A stretch of DNA of 49,212 nt from JBCCGR01 sp039029195 (GTDB lineage Bacteria; Pseudomonadota; Alphaproteobacteria; Rhizobiales; Rhizobiaceae), in the NCBI GenBank assembly GCA_039029195.1, contig JBCCGR010000033.1:1-49212 (forward strand), written 5' to 3'. Under the pieces are notes generated by a model. The model made no database searches. It was given only the letters and a program-made list of their open reading frames with translations, and was not told the origin of the DNA. Position numbers and translations under genes: made by a program. Positions 9,701-18,732 of the stretch are shown here, piece by piece. The stretch's first letter is position 1. Each line of letters starts with the position of its first letter.

Positions 9701-9767
9701 GGGCGCATTTCGATTTTCATTCTTCGCAGTGGTGGCGTTGTGCGGTGAACTGAAATAGCTTTCCAGC

Positions 9768-12662
9768 ATGCTGGATTTTTCAATCACTCTTCGACCGATT
9801 GATGAAGATGAGGCTCAGTCTCGATTAAGTGAATTTCGGGAAAGAGTTGATTCTCAAGATTTGACTCAACTCAGCAGTCAACTCTCGGAACCCACTGATT
9901 TTTCCAACAATTTGGCGGCTATCTTTTCCCTGTCTCCCTATCTTTTCGATTGCGCTTGCCGACATCCTCACGTGATCCATGAGGTCGCAACGCTGGGATT
10001 TGACGGTGCCTTTGAAGCAGTGAGCCAACGTTTGCGGTCCCAGCCACTGGAAGCGGAAAACGAGGTTGCTGCCGGATTGCGCCGGGCAAAAGCAGAGGTT
10101 GCGCTTCTGTGTGGTCTTGCTGATCTGACAGGCGGTTGGCCCACCCTGAAAGTGACTGCGGCGCTGTCCGAATTTGCGGCAGATGCCTGCCAGACAAGCC
10201 TGCGGTTCCTCTTCACCGACGCGGCACGAAATGGTCAGATCAAGGCCAGTTGGGATCATGACTTGAACGGCTGCGGCTACTTCCTGCTTGCAATGGGAAA
10301 GCTGGGTGCGAACGAACTCAACTACTCCAGCGATATTGATCTGATCGCGCTGTTTGATCTTTCTGCCCCGATTGTGCGGGAGTTGGACGACCCCGGTACG
10401 TTTTTCATGCGGTTGACCAAGCGATTGGTAAAACTGCTCCAGGAACGCACCGCGGACGGCTATGTGTTCCGTACGGACCTGCGCCTGCGGCCCGATCCCG
10501 GCTCCACACCATTGGCGGTCTCAACCGATGGCGCTCTGACCTATTACGAAAGCCGCGGTCAGAATTGGGAACGCGCGGCAATGATCAAAGCCCGCCCGAT
10601 AGCAGGAGATTGCGCGGCGGGCGCACAATTTCTTTTCGAACTCTCACCCTTCATCTGGCGCAAATACCTCGATTATGCCGCCATTGATGATGTTCATTCC
10701 ATCAAGCGTCAGATTCACGCCCACAAGGGGCATGGCGAGGTGCGATTGGCTGGGCACAATGTCAAACTTGGCCGCGGCGGCATTCGTGAGATCGAGTTCT
10801 TCGTCCAGACCCAGCAATTGATTGCTGGTGGCCGGATTGAGGCCTTGCGGGGTCGGTCAACGCTAGAAACGCTTGCAACCCTTGCCGAACTCGATTGGAT
10901 CACCTCAGAAACCGCTCAGGAACTCACCGAATCCTATCTGTTTCTGCGCGACGTGGAGCACCGTCTGCAGATGGTGCGCGACGAACAAGTCCATTCGCTA
11001 CCTTCGAATGACGACGGTTTGTTGCGCATCGCCCGCATGTGTGGCATGCCGGATGTCGAGGCATTTTCAGAGCGGTTGCTCACTCATCTTCGCAGGGTGG
11101 AACTTCGTTATAGCGAATTGTTCGAAGATGCCCGTGAACTGGCCCACGATGCTGGAAATCTGGTCTTTACCGGTGATGTGGATGATCCCGGCACGCTCGA
11201 AAACCTCTATGATATGGGATTTGAGCGGCCCAGCGTCACGATTTCGATCATTCGCGGTTGGCACTATGGACGTTACAAAGCCATTCAGACGGCAGCCGCA
11301 CGCGAGCGTCTGACCGAACTGACACCAGCACTTCTGGACGCCTTCCGGGCCTCAGGGAAACCGGATGAAACGCTGGCGGCGTTTGATCGGTTTGCAGCGG
11401 GTTTGCCTGCTGGCGTACAACTTTTCGCGCTGATGCGCTCCAATCCCAAAATCCTTGAACTCCTGGTGCTCGTCCTTTCTGCTGCACCGAGACTTTCAAC
11501 GATCATCACCCGCAAACCGCACATCTTTGACGGTCTGCTGGAACCTGGGTTTTTCACGCAGGTGCCGGATGCCGATTGGTTGCGTGAACGGCTTTTGAGT
11601 AGCCTTTCATTTTCAACCACTTACGAAGAAAAACTGAATCGTGCTCGCATCTTTGCAGCCGAGCAGAAGTTTCTGATCGGGGTTCGGGTTCTCACTGGTT
11701 CCATGGCGGGGCGAGAGGCGGGCAGGGCCTTCACCGCCCTTGCGGATGTTTTGTGCCAGGCACTTCTTGATGTGGTCGTTGAGGAATTTTCAAACATCCA
11801 TGGGCATGTGCCGCAGGCTCAGATCGCCTTGCTCGGCATGGGACGGTTGGGCTCTCGCGAACTCACCGCAGGGTCTGATCTCGATATCATTCTTCTCTAC
11901 GATCACCCTGAAGATGCGAGCCAGTCGGATGGTCAAAAACCACTCGCCACGTCCCAATATTTTATGCGGCTCACCCAGCGGCTGATTGCGGCAATGTCTG
12001 CGCCCACAGAGGAAGGGACGATTTACGAGTTGGATTTCCGCTTACGACCCTCAGGCAATGCAGGGCCTTTGGCGACCCACATTGCCGCGTTCGAATCCTA
12101 CCAAACCAGTCAGGCCTGGACCTGGGAACATATGGCGCTGACTCGCGCCCGAGCCATTGGCGGACACATTGAACTGTGTGAGCGAGTAAACGGGATCATT
12201 TGTGAGATTGTACAAAAGCCCCGCATTGAAGGGGCGCTGAAGACAGATATTCGCGATATGCGAAAGCGCATTGAGCGCGATAAACCACCCCAAAGCAGAT
12301 GGGATCTCAAACTGGCACCCGGCGGTTTGATAGATCTGGAGTTCATTGCACAATGGCTGATGCTGTCGGGCCGCGTTGCGGGCGAGCCGGGTGCGGATGT
12401 TGAAGAAATCATTAACGAAATCACTGATTCAACATTACAAAATGATAAGATGAAATTGCTCTCCTTCGTTCGTACATTGGGGGAGATCACGCAACTGATC
12501 CGCGTTTGTCTCGACGAGGGTTTTGATCCGGCCACCGCGCCACCTGGGCTTGTTGAGCGCCTGCTGGCACGGCTTGATCTTCCTGATGTCAAATCGGCAG
12601 AAGCGGAATTGATGGATCTGCAAAGCGAGGGCCGCGCCGTTTTCGAACGACTGCTTAGCTAG
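9768..12662 (+). CDS. glnE: bifunctional glutamine synthetase adenylyltransferase/deadenylase GlnE
   Basis: GlnE attaches AMP to, and removes it from, glutamine synthetase in response to PII proteins and glutamine. The 964-residue protein has the expected twin nucleotidyltransferase domains: the first around residue 185 (YSSDIDLIALFD), the second around 700 (AGSDLDIILLYD), each with the metal-binding D-x-D. Helical linkers separate them and both have a following RLRPD or RLRPSG motif. Length matches the family (E. coli about 946). The first motif belongs to the deadenylase half and the second to the adenylylating half by family knowledge. It begins 67 bases after the kinase gene. Confidence 0.96.
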   Translation: MLDFSITLRPIDEDEAQSRLSEFRERVDSQDLTQLSSQLSEPTDFSNNLAAIFSLSPYLFDCACRHPHVIHEVATLGFDGAFEAVSQRLRSQPLEAENEVAAGLRRAKAEVALLCGLADLTGGWPTLKVTAALSEFAADACQTSLRFLFTDAARNGQIKASWDHDLNGCGYFLLAMGKLGANELNYSSDIDLIALFDLSAPIVRELDDPGTFFMRLTKRLVKLLQERTADGYVFRTDLRLRPDPGSTPLAVSTDGALTYYESRGQNWERAAMIKARPIAGDCAAGAQFLFELSPFIWRKYLDYAAIDDVHSIKRQIHAHKGHGEVRLAGHNVKLGRGGIREIEFFVQTQQLIAGGRIEALRGRSTLETLATLAELDWITSETAQELTESYLFLRDVEHRLQMVRDEQVHSLPSNDDGLLRIARMCGMPDVEAFSERLLTHLRRVELRYSELFEDARELAHDAGNLVFTGDVDDPGTLENLYDMGFERPSVTISIIRGWHYGRYKAIQTAAARERLTELTPALLDAFRASGKPDETLAAFDRFAAGLPAGVQLFALMRSNPKILELLVLVLSAAPRLSTIITRKPHIFDGLLEPGFFTQVPDADWLRERLLSSLSFSTTYEEKLNRARIFAAEQKFLIGVRVLTGSMAGREAGRAFTALADVLCQALLDVVVEEFSNIHGHVPQAQIALLGMGRLGSRELTAGSDLDIILLYDHPEDASQSDGQKPLATSQYFMRLTQRLIAAMSAPTEEGTIYELDFRLRPSGNAGPLATHIAAFESYQTSQAWTWEHMALTRARAIGGHIELCERVNGIICEIVQKPRIEGALKTDIRDMRKRIERDKPPQSRWDLKLAPGGLIDLEFIAQWLMLSGRVAGEPGADVEEIINEITDSTLQNDKMKLLSFVRTLGEITQLIRVCLDEGFDPATAPPGLVERLLARLDLPDVKSAEAELMDLQSEGRAVFERLLS

Positions 12663-12728
12663 GCATTCTGTCACCATTTGTTTGATCGACCCGTAAACCG
12701 GGGGCGAAAAACCGAATGGAGAGCAAAG

Positions 12729-13214
12729 ATGAAATCACTTCTGATTTTCGCCTCTGCGGCAATGATTGCCGTGACCACTGGAAATGCCTTCGCCAACGAC
12801 GGAAAACGCAAAAGCCGGGGAGAGGCGCGCTTCGAACGCCTCGACACAGACAAAAGCGGTGCCCTTTCGCTGGAGGAATTCGTGGCAAACACCACCGCCC
12901 GTTTTTCGAAGGCCGATCTTAATGGCGACGGAGAACTGTCCGCCGACGAAATGGTTCAAAGGATGCAGCGCAAACGCCTCGAACGGCGTGCGAAACGAAT
13001 GCTGAAGCGTTTGGACTTCAATGGCGATGGCAAAGTCACTCAGGATGAGCTGACTGACCGGGCGCAGAAGCGATTTGCGCTTTTGGATCGAAACAATGAC
13101 GGCAAGGTTGAAAAGGCGGAAATGCGCCGCTCGAAAGCCCATCGTCGCGGCGAGGGAAAACGCGGTCGTCACTATCGCAAACACCGTCGCAATCAAGGCG
13201 GAGACAATCTCTAG
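12729..13214 (+). CDS. secreted EF-hand calcium-binding protein
   Basis: The 161-residue protein starts with a signal peptide (MKSLLIFASAAMIAVTTGNAFA, about 22 residues). Four EF-hand loops follow: DTDKSGALSLEE, DLNGDGELSADE, DFNGDGKVTQDE and DRNNDGKVEKAE. All keep the Asp at position 1 and the Glu at 12, so calcium binding is likely. The spacers and C-terminal tail are very rich in Lys and Arg (SKAHRRGEGKRGRHYRKHRR). The start at 12729 was chosen over an in-frame ATG at 12678 because it begins the signal peptide and is preceded by GAGCAAAG. The specific role is unknown. Confidence 0.85.
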   Translation: MKSLLIFASAAMIAVTTGNAFANDGKRKSRGEARFERLDTDKSGALSLEEFVANTTARFSKADLNGDGELSADEMVQRMQRKRLERRAKRMLKRLDFNGDGKVTQDELTDRAQKRFALLDRNNDGKVEKAEMRRSKAHRRGEGKRGRHYRKHRRNQGGDNL

Positions 13215-13262
13215 TGCATACCACTGAAAAGTGGAAACCGGTTTTCGAAAAATGGTTTGCAC
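13214..13262. repeat. rhizobial-type intergenic palindrome
   Basis: An imperfect palindrome of about 49 bases is bounded by GTGCA and TGCAC and centred on AAACCGGTTT, with TACCA and TGGTT as further matching arms. The core resembles, from memory, a palindrome widespread between genes in Hyphomicrobiales genomes (consensus near AAAGTGG...ACCGGTTTT). It begins right at the stop codon of the EF-hand gene. Copy number in the rest of the genome cannot be seen here. Confidence 0.6.
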
Positions 13263-13280
13263 AATCAAATAGATAGCGCA

Positions 13281-13303
13281 ACGTTTTGAATCTATCAAAA
13301 CGT
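13281..13303. repeat. 9-bp perfect inverted repeat (stem-loop)
   Basis: ACGTTTTGA and TCAAAACGT form a perfect 9-bp stem with the 5-base loop ATCTA. The flanks TAGCGCA and AGGCGCTA pair partly and extend it. It lies directly after the palindrome at 13214 and is probably the second half of the same interspersed element. There is no T run, so it is not a classical terminator. Confidence 0.55.
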
Positions 13304-13361
13304 GGTAGGCGCTAGTTCAGTTTGGCTTAAGCATTTGGGCCTAGATTGAACCCAACAAATC

Positions 13362-13401
13362 AGAACGGCGGCGTGTTTCAACAAACATGCAACGTTCTTT
13401 T
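13362..13401 (+). terminator. stem-loop with short T run, possible terminator or sRNA part
   Basis: AGAACG pairs with CGTTCT, and inside it GCGTGTTT pairs with AAACATGC around a CAAC loop, followed by about four T residues. Together with the hairpin at 13427 it makes a tandem structured region about 150 bases after the EF-hand gene. It could end that transcript or be part of a small RNA; I found no convincing promoter. Confidence 0.4.
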
Positions 13402-13426
13402 CCTGTGACGTGTGCTGTCCAGGAAA

Positions 13427-13455
13427 GGCCTCGGACGAAAGTCCGGGGCCTTTTT
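13427..13455 (+). terminator. strong hairpin with T run between convergent genes
   Basis: A 10-bp stem (GGCCTCGGAC with GTCCGGGGCC, one G-T pair) closed by a GAAA tetraloop is followed by five T residues on the + strand. On the minus strand the same stem begins immediately after the stop codon of the histidine kinase gene and is followed by TTTCCT, so it may work in both directions. This is the best intrinsic terminator in the window. Confidence 0.7.
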
Positions 13456-15806
13456 CATGCGTCTGATTTGTTCTGGCTGATCGGCAGGCGAACGGAAACG
13501 ATTGTGCCTTTGCCTTCAGTTGAGCGGATTTTCATTGCGCCACAATGCAAGTCGGTCAACGAACGGGCAATCGCCAAGCCGAGGCCGGACCCTTTATGAT
13601 CTTTCGTGAATTGGGTCTGCACCTGTTCGAATGGGCGACCCAGTGTCTTGATTTTCGACTTCGGGATGCCAACACCGGTATCTTCAATTGAAATCGTGAT
13701 GGAATCGAGCACCTTGCGGGCGCGTACCTGGATGCGGCCGCCCGATTTGGTGAATTTCACGGCGTTGGACAGAAGGTTGAGTAACACCTGCTTCATTGCG
13801 CGGCGGTCAGCGTCAAGCTCCAGCTTGGGCGAGATTTTGTCGATGACCTCAATGCCGGACTTGTCTGCCTGGACGCAGATGATCCGCAGGGTCTCTTCCA
13901 GAATATCGTGAAGCTTCACCCGTTCTGGCGAAATCTGGAAACGGCCAGCTTCGATCTTGGACATATCAAGAATGTCGTCGATCACACCGAGAAGAAAGTT
14001 GCCGCTTTCATTGATGTCGCCGCAATATTCTTCATATTTTTCGGAACCCAGCGGCCCAAACATCCCGCTCTTCATTATGTCGGAAAAACCGATGATCGCG
14101 TTGAGCGGGGTGCGTAATTCGTGAGACATGTTGGCCAGAAACTCAGACTTTGAGTTGTTGGCTGCCTCCGCCCTATATTTTTCTTCTGAATATTTGTCGG
14201 CGAGTTCGACAAGCTTTTGTGCCTGTCTTTCCAGCGTTTGCTGTTTCTTTTTGGAATCGGCGACGGTCGCCTTCATCTGGCGCTCGGATTCCTGAAGTTT
14301 CGTGGCATCCCGCTTCAGTTGGGTAATGTCTGTTCCCACGGAAACAAAACCGCCATCACTGGTGCGTCGTTCATTGATCTGGAGCCAGCTTCCGTCATCT
14401 CCCTGCGCTTCAAGCAAGCGCGCGTCGCTGTCGCCGGAAAGATCGGGTGATATCAGAGACCGCATCACTGGTGGGCGACCAATCTTCAGCACGTCGTCAT
14501 AGTGCGCACCGGCAACCACGGCGCTGGCTGGCAGGCTGTAGAATTGCTGAAACTTTGTATTGCACAGCACCAGCCGCCGGGAATTGTCCCACAATGCGAA
14601 GGATTCTGAGAGATTTTCGATAGCGTCACGCAGGCGAATATCAGCGGTGAGCGATTGCTGCTTCAGCGTTTCCTGTTCTGTGACGTCAACGGCGATGCCG
14701 ATGAGGTGAGGTTCGATGTTGTGGTAGTAGACGAGTTCTGCCCGTGCTCTCAGCCAGATCCAGCTTCCATCGGTATGCCGCATGCGGAACCGATGGTCGA
14801 TGCTGGTCATCTGTTCACTGATGGCGGCCTGCGCAATGTCGTATAAATCGCCGTCTTCTGGGTGAGTAAGGTCGGTCACCTCTAGAAAGCCGATCAGCCC
14901 GTTGCGCGGCGGCATGCCCAGAAGCTGGTACATGGACTGCGACCAGAAAATGCGGCCTCGTGAAAGGTCCCAGTCCCACAGACCGCAACGCCCCCGGCAA
15001 AGGGCAGCTTCAAAGCGGGTGCTCGCCTCCAGAAATGCCTTGTCAGACTCTTCGCTGCGATTTGTGTGAGCGTAGTAGGCGTAGACCACGATCAACAGAA
15101 TTGAACTCACACCAACAAACAGGCTGGCATTGAGCGAAACCATACGCTGCCAGTTTGCATAGATAGCGCTTTCCCGCTGCAGAATGGTCAATCCGCCAAG
15201 CGGGGCGGGCAGGAAACGATGCGACGCCAAGGCAGTTTCGCCGCCACGAATGGTGACCGAACGAACCGCCGCGCGTTCTCCGAATGTGGTCAGCAGATAT
15301 TCATCATCCAACAGGTCTTCCAGATAGTGTGGCTGATCTTCTGGAAGAGCGGGCAAGGCAGCGATGATTTCTCCGGTTCTATTGGTGAGCAACGCCTGTC
15401 GTTTCTGATTCAGTGCACTTGCCGGAAGCAGCTTTTCCAGAAGCTGTGCGCCCGCACGCTCAAACTGAGCCTTTTCGATGTCTTTCAGGCCGTTGTTGAT
15501 TTTAAGTGCGGCGAGGCTTGCAATGTGTGCCAATTGCTCGCTTGCCATTTGTTTGTCGCGTTCCGCTTGCTGGGAAAGCGCAACAAATCGTGCCGTTGCC
15601 ACTGTGATCAGCAGCAGGACGATGAGATAGGGTATGGCCTTTCGAAAATAGGGTTCCGCCAATTGCAATCGATGATACGCCGGTTGCATGAACAACCGGG
15701 CATGGCCGGCCAGTCCACTGGATGTCAGTTCAATATGCGCTTCCTGACGGTTTGAAATGGAATCACTTATCCGCCCGGGCGCACCTGATGTGCCCGTTGC
15801 CCCCAA
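13455..15806 (-). CDS. membrane PAS-domain sensor histidine kinase (PleC/DivJ/PdhS-like catalytic part)
   Basis: This kinase has up to 783 residues. It has two membrane segments (about residues 58-75 and 226-247) enclosing a periplasmic domain. At least two PAS regions follow (for example FWSQSMYQLLGMPP and the PAC-like MRHTDGSWIWLRARAELVYY), then a coiled coil. The phosphoacceptor box NMSHELRTPLNAIIGFSDIM carries His562. The following GPLGSEKYEEY and DDILDMSKIEAG are characteristic of the PleC/DivJ/PdhS group that acts on DivK-type regulators in alphaproteobacteria. The catalytic domain ends with GSGLGLAIARSL. No regulator is adjacent. The first in-frame start is 15806; an alternative at 15689 would remove 39 polar residues. 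Link to cell-cycle control is inference only. Confidence 0.82.
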   Translation of the reverse strand: MGATGTSGAPGRISDSISNRQEAHIELTSSGLAGHARLFMQPAYHRLQLAEPYFRKAIPYLIVLLLITVATARFVALSQQAERDKQMASEQLAHIASLAALKINNGLKDIEKAQFERAGAQLLEKLLPASALNQKRQALLTNRTGEIIAALPALPEDQPHYLEDLLDDEYLLTTFGERAAVRSVTIRGGETALASHRFLPAPLGGLTILQRESAIYANWQRMVSLNASLFVGVSSILLIVVYAYYAHTNRSEESDKAFLEASTRFEAALCRGRCGLWDWDLSRGRIFWSQSMYQLLGMPPRNGLIGFLEVTDLTHPEDGDLYDIAQAAISEQMTSIDHRFRMRHTDGSWIWLRARAELVYYHNIEPHLIGIAVDVTEQETLKQQSLTADIRLRDAIENLSESFALWDNSRRLVLCNTKFQQFYSLPASAVVAGAHYDDVLKIGRPPVMRSLISPDLSGDSDARLLEAQGDDGSWLQINERRTSDGGFVSVGTDITQLKRDATKLQESERQMKATVADSKKKQQTLERQAQKLVELADKYSEEKYRAEAANNSKSEFLANMSHELRTPLNAIIGFSDIMKSGMFGPLGSEKYEEYCGDINESGNFLLGVIDDILDMSKIEAGRFQISPERVKLHDILEETLRIICVQADKSGIEVIDKISPKLELDADRRAMKQVLLNLLSNAVKFTKSGGRIQVRARKVLDSITISIEDTGVGIPKSKIKTLGRPFEQVQTQFTKDHKGSGLGLAIARSLTDLHCGAMKIRSTEGKGTIVSVRLPISQNKSDA

Positions 15807-15921
15807 GGTTCGGCCCCCTCTAAAATTGTTTTTGGTACTCTTCGGTCAATTATGCCCGCGACCGAATCACCTTCATTTGAATCGACGTGAATCCGCTTGT
15901 CCAGAGGGCTGGAGAAAAAAG

Positions 15922-15936
15922 TTTACAAAACGTAAA
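15922..15936. promoter_or_regulatory. short inverted repeat before the PAS kinase gene
   Basis: TTTAC and GTAAA flank AAAAC in the 173-base gap between pepN and the kinase gene, about 115 bases upstream of the kinase start. It could be an operator for the kinase gene, but a 5-bp arm is weak evidence. Confidence 0.2.
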
Positions 15937-15979
15937 TTGCGCTGAAAGGGTTGGTGAACGCAACACTTGGCGCATCTAC

Positions 15980-18613
15980 CTAGGCCAGCATGCGCTCGGC
16001 GATTTCGCTGACATCGCGAGACAAGCCCTCTGACGACAAAATGCGGCCCAGTGCGGCTTCAGCCTTGGTGCGGCGCCCGGATTCCATCATTCGCCATGAG
16101 CGAAAGGCGGTGAGAAGACGCGAAGCGACTTGTGGATTGAACTTGTCGATTTCCAGGACCTGGTCGGCCAGAAAATTGTAGCCAGCACCGTCGGCCCGGT
16201 TGAATCCAGTCGGATTGCTGAGACCAAACATGCCCACCAGTGAGCGAATGCGGTTTGGATTTCTGGCGTCATAGGCAGGGTGCTTCAGCAGCGATTGCAC
16301 CCGGTCGAGAGTATCTGCACCGCCCTGCATCGACTGGATGGAGAACCATTTGTCGATCACCAGCGGGTCATCGTCGCAGTCAGCGAAGAAGCGATCAAGC
16401 ACGGCCTGGGACGCAGACCCATGCCCGTGGGTCTTCAGCACTGCACCCACAATTGCCAGCCGTTCTGTGAGGTTCGCGCAGGAAGCGTACTTTTCCTCCA
16501 AATCATCTATTGCACCACTTCGAATTGCGAAGGAGTCCAGGGCGAGGCGTAAAGCCCGTTTTCCCGCACTGGTGGCGCCAGGTGAGTATTGGGTTTCAGG
16601 TGCGAGTTCAGCTTGAAGTTCTTCACCCAGAGGAGCGATGCGCTTCGCAATTGCCGCGTCAAGCGCGGTTCGGACCGCGTGGATGCGATCCGGGTCAATG
16701 TCTTTGCCAATCGCCCGGGCCACATCGCTCTCACCCGGAGGCGTCAAGGCAAATGCCCGGAAGGCAGGCTCAAGGTCGGTATCGATGGCGAGGTTCTCCA
16801 GAGTCGAAAGATATCGCTCATCAATCCAGTCGGAGGCGCCGTCGCGCACCGCCTCTGTCATCAATGTGAGCCCAAACGAGTTGAGTGCCTGCCAACGGTT
16901 GAAGAGATCATTGTCCTTGGCCGCAAGGAACGCCATCTCGTCGCGGGACTGTTCATATTCAAGGACCACAGGAGCCGAAAAACCGCGCAGCAGCGAAGCC
17001 ACCGGCCGCTCACCAATTCCATCAAACACAATCCGTGTCTGGCGCTTGGTCAGGATAATGAGATCACCCTTGACCTCATCTGACATGACCGTGGAAACTT
17101 TCATGTCGCGACCTTCGTCATCCAAAAGCCCAAACCGGATGGGGATCACCATCGGCTTCTTGTTGGACTGGCCAGGCGTCGCTGGGAGAGACTGTTCCAG
17201 ATCAATCGAGAATGTCTTTTTGGCGGCATCGTAATGAGTTGAGACAAGCAGCCGCGGCGTGCCGGATTGCTGGTACCAGAGCTTGAACTGACCAAGATCA
17301 TAACCGGTCGCCGTCTCAAACGAGGCTAGGAAATCTTCAACCGTGGCGGCGTTTCCATCCTGACTGGAAAGATAGTGATCCATACCGGCGCGAAATCCTT
17401 CTTCGCCCAGCAGGGTTGCGATCATGCGGACCAGTTCTGCACCCTTTTCGTACACAGTTGGCGTATAGAAGTTGTTGATCTCTTTGTAGGTTTCCGGCCT
17501 CACCGGGTGGGCGAGCGGCCCGCCGTCTTCCGGAAACTGGCTCATACGCAGCCGCACCACATCGGCGATGCGCTTCACCGCGCGTGAGCGTTCGTCGGAT
17601 GAAAACTCCTGATCGCGAAATACCGTCAGGCCTTCCTTCAGGCAAAGCTGAAACCAGTCACGACAGGTGATGCGATTGCCGGTCCAGTTGTGAAAATATT
17701 CATGCGCAATTATGGCTTCCACATTGGCGTAGTCCGTGTCCGTCGCAGTGTCGGGATTCGCTAAAACATATTTGTCGTTGAAGATGTTGAGACCCTTGTT
17801 CTCCATCGCGCCCATATTGAAATCCGACACGGCAACAATGTTGAAAATGTCGAGATCATATTCGCAACCGAAACGCTCCTCATCCCATTTCATCGAGCGT
17901 CTCAGCGAATCCATTGCCCAGTGAGCGTCCTTCTCCTTGCCCTTCTCCACGTAGATGTTGAGCTCCACATCGCGCCCGCTCATGGTCGTAAAGTCATCGC
18001 TCAGGACGCCGAGATCTCCACCAACAAGCGCAAAGAGATAGGAAGGTTTCGGGTGCGGATCGTGCCACGTGGCGTAGTGCAATCCGTCGTCGAGATCGCC
18101 GGTCTCAACCAGATTCCCATTGCCCAACAGAATGGGTGAATCTGACTTATTGCCGATGATTTTAGTGGTGTATGTGGCCAGAACGTCCGGGCGATCCGGG
18201 AAGAACGTGATCCTGCGAAACCCTTCGGCCTCGCACTGGGTGCAATAGACACCGCTGGAGCGATAAAGACCCATCAGCTTGGTGTTGGTTTCTGGCGCGA
18301 CCTCGGTTTCGATCTCAACTTCAAATTGATCGGTTGAGGGAAGGCTGGAAATGGCCAGCTCGTCTTCTGAAAGCGTGTAGGCATTCTCCCCCAACGCTGC
18401 TCCATCGACAGACAACCCCTTTAGGGTCAGTTCATCCCCATCCAGCACCAAAGGTGCATCCGCAGCGGTGCCTTCAGCCCGCACGATTGTCAGTCGGGAC
18501 ACGATGCGCGTCGCTTTCGGGTCAAGCATGACTTCGAGGTCCACGTTTTCGACGTGATATTGCGGTGGCAGATAATCCTCGAGGCGAATGGCCTGGCCGG
18601 TGGCGGTGCGCAT
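15980..18613 (-). CDS. pepN: aminopeptidase N (M1 metallopeptidase)
   Basis: PepN removes N-terminal amino acids from peptides in the cytoplasm. The 877-residue protein has the M1 signatures: the substrate N-terminus motif GAMENKGLNIFN, and the zinc site His304-Glu305-x-x-His308 in AHEYFHNWTGN with the third ligand Glu327 in LKEGLTVFRDQEF. The N-terminal beta domain and the C-terminal helical domain (RIRSLVGMFGLSNPTGFNRADG) match the E. coli-type enzyme of about 870 residues. The start ATG at 18613 faces pgi across a 119-base divergent promoter region. No signal peptide is visible. Confidence 0.95.
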   Translation of the reverse strand: MRTATGQAIRLEDYLPPQYHVENVDLEVMLDPKATRIVSRLTIVRAEGTAADAPLVLDGDELTLKGLSVDGAALGENAYTLSEDELAISSLPSTDQFEVEIETEVAPETNTKLMGLYRSSGVYCTQCEAEGFRRITFFPDRPDVLATYTTKIIGNKSDSPILLGNGNLVETGDLDDGLHYATWHDPHPKPSYLFALVGGDLGVLSDDFTTMSGRDVELNIYVEKGKEKDAHWAMDSLRRSMKWDEERFGCEYDLDIFNIVAVSDFNMGAMENKGLNIFNDKYVLANPDTATDTDYANVEAIIAHEYFHNWTGNRITCRDWFQLCLKEGLTVFRDQEFSSDERSRAVKRIADVVRLRMSQFPEDGGPLAHPVRPETYKEINNFYTPTVYEKGAELVRMIATLLGEEGFRAGMDHYLSSQDGNAATVEDFLASFETATGYDLGQFKLWYQQSGTPRLLVSTHYDAAKKTFSIDLEQSLPATPGQSNKKPMVIPIRFGLLDDEGRDMKVSTVMSDEVKGDLIILTKRQTRIVFDGIGERPVASLLRGFSAPVVLEYEQSRDEMAFLAAKDNDLFNRWQALNSFGLTLMTEAVRDGASDWIDERYLSTLENLAIDTDLEPAFRAFALTPPGESDVARAIGKDIDPDRIHAVRTALDAAIAKRIAPLGEELQAELAPETQYSPGATSAGKRALRLALDSFAIRSGAIDDLEEKYASCANLTERLAIVGAVLKTHGHGSASQAVLDRFFADCDDDPLVIDKWFSIQSMQGGADTLDRVQSLLKHPAYDARNPNRIRSLVGMFGLSNPTGFNRADGAGYNFLADQVLEIDKFNPQVASRLLTAFRSWRMMESGRRTKAEAALGRILSSEGLSRDVSEIAERMLA

Positions 18614-18721
18614 TTTGCAAAATTCCTTCGGTGCACAGAGGCTGTGTTTTTGCCTATATGTGATGCGAACCAGCGATTGTCACGCCGCCGACGCTTGTCT
18701 GCGCCATAATGTACATTTTCC

Positions 18722-18727
18722 GGAGGG
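18722..18727 (+). promoter_or_regulatory. ribosome binding site that selects the TTG start of pgi
   Basis: GGAGGG lies 5 bases before the TTG at 18733. The in-frame ATG at 18709 has no purine-rich sequence in front of it, so TTG is the more likely start. Confidence 0.6.
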
Positions 18728-18732
18728 TTCCC

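Noticed and set aside
13214..13303. Terminator of the EF-hand gene
   Set aside because: The stems here lack T runs; better described as an interspersed palindrome. The likely terminators are at 13362 and 13427.
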